Assembly: GCA_041611095.1 (NCBI GenBank) | Contig: JBFINP010000041.1 | Coordinates: 1-26,382 of the forward strand | DNA from: UBA6912 sp041611095 | Lineage (GTDB): Bacteria > Actinomycetota > Acidimicrobiia > Spongiisociales > UBA5794 | DNA: 26,382 nt | Reading direction: 5' to 3' | In this document: piece by piece, positions 22,416-26,382 of the stretch | Layout of the letters: each line of letters starts with the position of its first letter | Numbering within the stretch: position 1 is the stretch's first letter | Notes under the pieces: model-generated | What the model was told of the DNA's origin: nothing | The model's database searches: none | The model's input: only the letters and a program-made list of their open reading frames with translations | Program-made: the position numbers and the translations under genes

Positions 22416-22454
22416 GCTGGGGCGACCGGCTCTCTCCTATCCGGTCGCCCCAGC
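22416..22454 (-). terminator. Perfect 14-bp hairpin after the capsid gene
   Basis: GCTGGGGCGACCGG at 22416-22429 pairs perfectly with CCGGTCGCCCCAGC at 22441-22454 around an 11-base loop. It sits 16 bases beyond the major capsid stop and before the next start. There is no T tract. It is likely a terminator or attenuator, or an end-protecting element that keeps capsid mRNA in excess over the genes that follow. Confidence 0.8.
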
Positions 22455-22469
22455 GGCCAGCCTTCATCT

Positions 22470-23873
22470 CTAGAACGTCGGCGCGATGAGGCCGGTGCCG
22501 GTGATGGTCGAGACGGCCTCGGGTCGCCGCTCTGCGGTGAAGGCCGAGTAGCCGTACACCAAGAGCGTAACGGTGAGGGTCTTGCCGCCCGGTTCCTCGA
22601 ATCGCAGCTCCCGGGGGGCGCCGTCGCTCTCTTCCCAGAGGATCGAGTCGTCGGGCCGCAGCATCACGATCGCGTCTTCATCGACGCCGACGCCGAGGTT
22701 CGTCGGAACGTTGGCGTCCGTGAGCACGGGAAGGGTTCCCAACTCGCCGACGATCTGGCCGAGGTCGAAGACTCGCCGAATCCCGGCGGTGTTGTACGGG
22801 CCCTCAGCGTCGGAAACGATCCAGGGCCGGTTCGATCCGTCGAGGGCTGCCTTGAACCATCCCCAGCGGCGCGGGTGCATCACTTCGAGGATGCCCGTTC
22901 CGCGCTTCCGGTTGGTGACGATCTGCTGCTCGCCGTCGGCGAGCTTCGGCCAGATCTCCGGCACGGTCGGCGTTGCGTCGGTGTATGTGACGGCGTTGAC
23001 GCCGGTGGCGTTGAGCACGCCGACGTGGGTGCCTGCGGTGCCGTCGCCGTTGATGAGCTGCGAGTCGAGCTGGTCGGCGTAGTCCTCAACGAGGTCGGCG
23101 TACAGGATGCGGTCGAGGCCGGGGGTGCCGCGCTCGAGCGACTGACGCGACACGTCGACGGATCCGGCGATGGTCCGCACGTTGAGCGTCAGATCGTTGT
23201 CGTAGTCCGGGTTGGTCTCCGACACGGCAGTGTTCTCGGTGGCTTGGCTCGCCGTCGACACGCCGGTCTGTGCTCGCGGAACGACCACGGTCATCCCGTC
23301 GGGCGGCAGCGGCTCTTGCCGCACGGCGTTGGCGAAGGGTCGGCCGTTGTGGAGGATCTCGGCGAACTCTTCGGGCAGATAGACCGGCACGACGAGGCCA
23401 CCGAAGGCGGCGGTCCCGACGGCCCGGCTCTCAACGGCGTCGGTCATCTGGCGCTGGTGCCGCTCGATGCGTTCCCGGGCGCCGTAGTTGCCATGCCGCA
23501 TCGCGTAGGCGTCGGCGAAGAACGATGACCGCGCCTCGGCGTGGTACACCATCTCTTCGCCGCCGACCCTCGAGTTGGTGGCAGGTCGCCGCGGTGTCGG
23601 CTCGAGCCGGCGAGCTTCGGCCTCGAGGGCGGCTCGCCGCTCAGCTTCGGTCTCGAGCTGGCTGATGCGGGTGGTCACTTCATCGAGGTCCGAGTCGATC
23701 TCGGCGATCGAGTTGCGGGCCTCATCGAAGGCGGTGCGCTCATCGTCGGTCAGCTCGCCGCCGTCGTCGCGCTGTTCGACGGTGGCAATGATCTCATCCA
23801 TGCGCTCGGCGGCCTCGGCGCGGCTCTGGCGGAGCTCTTCGAGGCGGGCCCGGAGCATCTCAATGAGGGGCAC
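22470..23873 (-). CDS. Major capsid protein, HK97 fold, with N-terminal delta domain
   Basis: The 467-residue product begins at a GTG with AGGGA eight bases upstream. Residues 1-95 are a charged coiled coil (LIEMLRARLEELRQSRAEAA, DEVTTRISQLETEAERRAAL), the scaffold-like delta domain that the adjacent protease normally removes. From about residue 150 the HK97 fold follows: VGTAAFGGLVVPVYLPEEFA, TVVVPRAQTG, ADLVEDYADQLDSQLINGDG, LNATGVNAV, MHPRRWGWFKAALDG, and LGVGVDEDAIVMLRPDDSIL near the end. The order protease, capsid fits the HK97 type. No separate scaffold gene is seen. Confidence 0.93.
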   Translation of the reverse strand: MPLIEMLRARLEELRQSRAEAAERMDEIIATVEQRDDGGELTDDERTAFDEARNSIAEIDSDLDEVTTRISQLETEAERRAALEAEARRLEPTPRRPATNSRVGGEEMVYHAEARSSFFADAYAMRHGNYGARERIERHQRQMTDAVESRAVGTAAFGGLVVPVYLPEEFAEILHNGRPFANAVRQEPLPPDGMTVVVPRAQTGVSTASQATENTAVSETNPDYDNDLTLNVRTIAGSVDVSRQSLERGTPGLDRILYADLVEDYADQLDSQLINGDGTAGTHVGVLNATGVNAVTYTDATPTVPEIWPKLADGEQQIVTNRKRGTGILEVMHPRRWGWFKAALDGSNRPWIVSDAEGPYNTAGIRRVFDLGQIVGELGTLPVLTDANVPTNLGVGVDEDAIVMLRPDDSILWEESDGAPRELRFEEPGGKTLTVTLLVYGYSAFTAERRPEAVSTITGTGLIAPTF

Positions 23874-24002
23874 GGTGTGGTCCCTTCGTCGCGAGTTGTT
23901 GCTGTGGGGCCGGGTGCCTTCGGGTGCTCTCCGGGTGGTGCCCTTCGGTGAGGGTCCGGCGCGGAGTGCGGCGCGTTGGCGGCGCGGCGTCTGGGGCCGA
24001 TC
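23874..24002. other. Gap of 129 bases between protease and capsid genes
   Basis: No reading frame is convincing here. Besides the capsid ribosome-binding site near 23882 it contains two similar segments with GGTGCCTTCGG (near 23914) and GGTGCCCTTCGG (near 23937), short direct repeats with a CTTCGG core. No promoter match is seen. Confidence 0.4.
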
Positions 24003-24692
24003 CTATACGGCTGCGGTGAGGCGGTCGCGGATTGCGCGAGCGAGGTCGACGTGGAAACCGGAGCGGGTCTCTTCCTCGGTGGCGGGTTCGTCGCCGCGGA
24101 TCTGCACCACGGTCGCCGGGTTGGCCGGGAAGGTGACGACCGAGACGTCGAAGAGACGCGCCTCGAGGATCCGCCGCTCGGTGAAGTCTTCGTTCCACTC
24201 TTGGCGTAGCGCTCGGAACGCGACCGACATTTCATCGAGGTCGCCTCGAGTCATCGCCGAGACCGTGGCGGTCACGAGTGGCGAGGTGCCGTCGAGGTGG
24301 CTTTCGCAGCGGACGCCGATGCGGTCGGAGTCGAGGCGGAGCGTGCCGGAGGTGTTGCGGCCGAGAGGGATGCCGTCGTGGTTGACGAGGAGCCGAATGT
24401 CGTCGTCTTCGACGGTGCGGTCGCAGCTCCCGGCCTCGAACATCTCCGACCATCCCAGCGGGGGCCCACCGAAGACGTCGTAGGCGACGCCGTAGATCGT
24501 GGCGTAGCCCTCGAGGATCGGGTTTCCGTCTTCGTCCTGGCGGATCTCGAATGGCCGCATTGGGTGGCGAGCCTCGAGCACGCGGCCGCGTTGGGTGACG
24601 TCGAAGCCAGCGACGCGCTCGGCGAGGCTCTCGCCAAGCCGCTCGATGACCTCGCCCGGCAGGTTGCGAAGGTCGGTGATCGTCGGGGGCAT
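24003..24692 (-). CDS. HK97-type prohead protease
   Basis: This 229-residue protein has the S78 family pattern: EGYATIYGVAYDVFG at 61-75, LLVNHDGIPLGR at 101-112 with His105, GDLDEMSVAFR at 150-160 with Ser156, and ILEARLFDVSVVTFPANP with Glu177. These form the catalytic Ser-His-Glu set. It cuts the delta domain from the capsid protein during head maturation. The ATG has AAGGAG inside the end of the portal gene. A helical first 40 residues may be removed by self-cleavage. Confidence 0.93.
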   Translation of the reverse strand: MPPTITDLRNLPGEVIERLGESLAERVAGFDVTQRGRVLEARHPMRPFEIRQDEDGNPILEGYATIYGVAYDVFGGPPLGWSEMFEAGSCDRTVEDDDIRLLVNHDGIPLGRNTSGTLRLDSDRIGVRCESHLDGTSPLVTATVSAMTRGDLDEMSVAFRALRQEWNEDFTERRILEARLFDVSVVTFPANPATVVQIRGDEPATEEETRSGFHVDLARAIRDRLTAAV

Positions 24693-24695
24693 AGT

Positions 24696-25880
24696 TCAGG
24701 CTCCTTGCTCTTCGTCGGCTTCGAGTTTGAAGCCTCGCTGCGGCGGCCACAGGTACCGCTGGCCGTCGCCGTTGGGCAGCGGTGCGCGGTTCTCGACGGC
24801 GCGAGCCTCATCGACGTTCCACATGCCGCCGCGGACGCGCAGGTCGGCGACTCGTGCTCTCGCGAGGATATCGGCAACGTGTAGGTCATCGACGTCAAAG
24901 CGGATGAAGCGGCCCGCCGGCCGGAGGGTCGACAGGTAGGTCTCGAGGCGGCGGACCCATTGCCGGAGGGTGAACGTGGTGAGCAGGAGGGCCCGTTGCT
25001 CGACGTTGGCGTAGAGCACTGAGCCGCCGCCGGAGTCTCCGCCGATCACCTCCGGGGGGACGTTGTAGAAGCGGGCGATGGTGCGCACGTTGGCGCCGAT
25101 GGTCTCGAGGAATTGTGACTCCTCGGGGGCGATCTGGATGGGCTCGAAGTTGAGTCCTTGTGAGAGCACGGCGACTTCCCGGCCGCGGATCGCCGCCATG
25201 AACCGGTCCTTGAGCCGGTCGGGGGTCTCTTGGTCCTTGAAGCGCCCCTGCCCGGTGAGCACTCCGGTCGGGTGGGCGCCGTCGCCGAACCACCGCGCAC
25301 CGAACTCTTCGACGGCGAGACCGAGGCCGATGGCTTGGCGGGCGTATTCGATCGGTGAGAGTCCGATCGGGCTGCCGGGCTGGGTGTAGGCGGGAATATG
25401 GAAGATCTGATCGCGTGGCGTCTCGGTGCCATAGATCTTCCAGGTGAGCGGCTCGAGGCGGCGGCGGCGAAAGACGGTGACGTTATCCGGATGCACGGTC
25501 TCGATTTGGCTGGGGTTGCCGTTGCGGTCCCGTTCGGTGATGAGACCGATGCCGTTGCCGCGGAGTAGAAGCGAGATCATCATCTGGCGTCGCCAGTCGA
25601 GCGACTCAATGTCGGGCGTCGGGTTGAAGATGACGTCGGGTTGTTCGCCCGTCGGGACGTCGAGGCCGTTGGGGCCTTTGCGCATCTCGGCAACGGGAAG
25701 CGTCGCGATGGTGTCGGCGATGAGACCGGTGGCGGCCCACACGGCAGAGTGCATCTGGGCTTTGTCGCTGGTGACCACGGGCCCGGCATGGGTGGCGCGA
25801 CCACGCCTCGAGTCTTCACGGCGGAGCGCTTCGGAGAGGGTGACGGCTCGGGTTTCGATGGCGCGGCGAACGAGGCTCAC
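24696..25880 (-). CDS. Portal protein, HK97 family
   Basis: This 394-residue protein starts at a GTG in a GTGA overlap with the small membrane gene. Key features are HSAVWAATGLIADTIATLPV, LLLRGNGIGLI, QIETVHPDNVTVF, IFHIPAYTQPGSPIGLSPIE with ARQAIGLGLAVEEFGARWFG next to it, and SQFLETIGANVRTIARFYNV followed by PPEVIG. These are the conserved blocks of HK97 portals, the dodecamer through which DNA enters and leaves. The length is normal for the family. It lies between terminase and protease. Confidence 0.95.
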   Translation of the reverse strand: MSLVRRAIETRAVTLSEALRREDSRRGRATHAGPVVTSDKAQMHSAVWAATGLIADTIATLPVAEMRKGPNGLDVPTGEQPDVIFNPTPDIESLDWRRQMMISLLLRGNGIGLITERDRNGNPSQIETVHPDNVTVFRRRRLEPLTWKIYGTETPRDQIFHIPAYTQPGSPIGLSPIEYARQAIGLGLAVEEFGARWFGDGAHPTGVLTGQGRFKDQETPDRLKDRFMAAIRGREVAVLSQGLNFEPIQIAPEESQFLETIGANVRTIARFYNVPPEVIGGDSGGGSVLYANVEQRALLLTTFTLRQWVRRLETYLSTLRPAGRFIRFDVDDLHVADILARARVADLRVRGGMWNVDEARAVENRAPLPNGDGQRYLWPPQRGFKLEADEEQGA

Positions 25881-26077
25881 GGTTCGATCCTATCGGCGGC
25901 CGGTGCCGAGAGCGCGTATCCCGTGGCGAGCATGGCGAGGCCAGCGACGATGAGCGCCACGCCGATCGAGAAGGTGAGGGCGACGCCGACGGTGAGGGTG
26001 ATGAGGCCAGCGATCTCGAGGATGCTGGTTGCGACGTCGCGGCGGCGGTGTCGCCGGACTGGTCGGCGAGTTGTCAT
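25877..26077 (-). CDS. 66-residue membrane protein between terminase and portal
   Basis: After a very basic start (MTTRRPVRRHRRRDVATSIL) it has two hydrophobic stretches, EIAGLITLTVGVALTF and GVALIVAGLAMLATGYAL, and a short acidic end. AAAGGA precedes the ATG at 26077. Small membrane proteins between terminase and portal occur in several actinophages, without known role. It overlaps the portal start. Confidence 0.75.
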   Translation of the reverse strand: MTTRRPVRRHRRRDVATSILEIAGLITLTVGVALTFSIGVALIVAGLAMLATGYALSAPAADRIEP

Positions 26078-26088
26078 CGGGTGTCCTT

Positions 26089-26382
26089 TCAGCTCACGGC
26101 GGTTTCGTCTATCAGGCCACCTTCGTCGGTGCGGAGCATCGCGGCAACGGTGCCGATGAGGGTGATGATTCCGTCGATGCGTCCGGAGCTGCGGCCGCGA
26201 ACGGGGCGCACGTTGCCGTCCGGGTCGCTCTTCCCGATTGCGTTGTCGGCCATCCATCGCAGCATCGGGTTCCCGAGGTGGTGAATGCGGCGAGCTCGTA
26301 GAAGGGCGAGAGTGTGGCGTGTCGGTTCCGCCATCGACGGCATACCTTGCGACAGCTCCCACACGGTGAAGCCTTCCTCCTC
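26089..26382 (-). CDS. terL: Terminase large subunit, C-terminal end
   Basis: The frame is open to the window edge, reading EEEGFTVWELSQGMPSMAEP, then TLALLRARRIHHLGNPMLRW, MADNAIGKSDPDGNV and GRIDGIITLIGTVAAML to the stop at 26089. This is the end of the nuclease domain of phage terminase: 'HP.NP.L.W...N......D..GN..P......RIDGI.A...A'. The protein cuts and packages DNA with its ATPase half, which lies outside the window. It is first in the visible late cluster. Confidence 0.88.
   Translation of the reverse strand, partial: EEEGFTVWELSQGMPSMAEPTRHTLALLRARRIHHLGNPMLRWMADNAIGKSDPDGNVRPVRGRSSGRIDGIITLIGTVAAMLRTDEGGLIDETAVS

Noticed and set aside
22395..23528. A 377-codon plus-strand frame opposite the capsid gene
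   Set aside because: The composition is that of an antisense shadow in GC-rich DNA. The opposite strand encodes an unmistakable HK97 capsid protein.
1..26382. tRNA genes, integrase, attachment sites or insertion sequences
   Set aside because: I looked for cloverleaf-type sequences, tyrosine or serine recombinase motifs and terminal inverted repeats with transposase frames and saw none. Phage versus prophage therefore stays open.

Overview
The window reads as part of the genome of a tailed phage or prophage with a long non-contractile tail (siphovirus-like, HK97-type head). It is GC-rich, about two thirds by eye. An actinobacterial host, possibly of the Acidimicrobiia type, is suggested by the GC content, leaderless-looking starts, GTG/TTG starts in GTGA overlaps, and a (VPPT)n wall-spanning protein. 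This host call is inference, because no integrase, repressor, att site, tRNA or host gene is visible.

Left part, plus strand, about 1-2450: the C-terminus of a cytosine-5 DNA methyltransferase whose frame is broken, a small helical protein, a RepA-like AAA ATPase with a C-terminal winged helix, and a surface protein with a proline-rich repeat stalk. A GC hairpin lies between it and a minus-strand gene pair (2504-2885: a 41-residue exported peptide and a 79-residue Cys-rich protein). That pair and a plus-strand run of seven small overlapping genes (2975-5108; a helix-turn-helix protein and several zinc-binding-looking proteins) diverge from one dyad-symmetric promoter at 2892-2935.

Right part, minus strand, 26382 down to 5115: one long, tightly coupled late cluster. 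In transcription order it holds terminase large subunit (C-terminus only), a small membrane protein, portal, prohead protease, major capsid protein, a perfect 14-bp hairpin, and a cassette of five genes. The cassette includes a tail-fibre-like protein, an exported protein and a 1344-residue fibre with about 25 copies of a 20-residue repeat. Then follow four head-tail connector and tail terminator genes, a 46-residue protein, major tail protein, tail assembly chaperone with a -1 frameshift extension, tape measure, distal tail protein and a tail-tip protein with a beta-helix end. The lysis genes come last: a coiled-coil membrane protein, amidase, holin candidate, transglycosylase and a possible 28-residue membrane peptide.

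Most junctions in the late cluster are ATGA, GTGA or TGATG overlaps, so translation is probably coupled. The strongest things to follow up are the symmetric divergent promoter with its exported mini-peptide, the repeat fibre cassette sitting between capsid and connector genes, the frameshifted chaperone, the broken methyltransferase, and a marked excess of the palindrome CTCGAG that does not follow codon phase.
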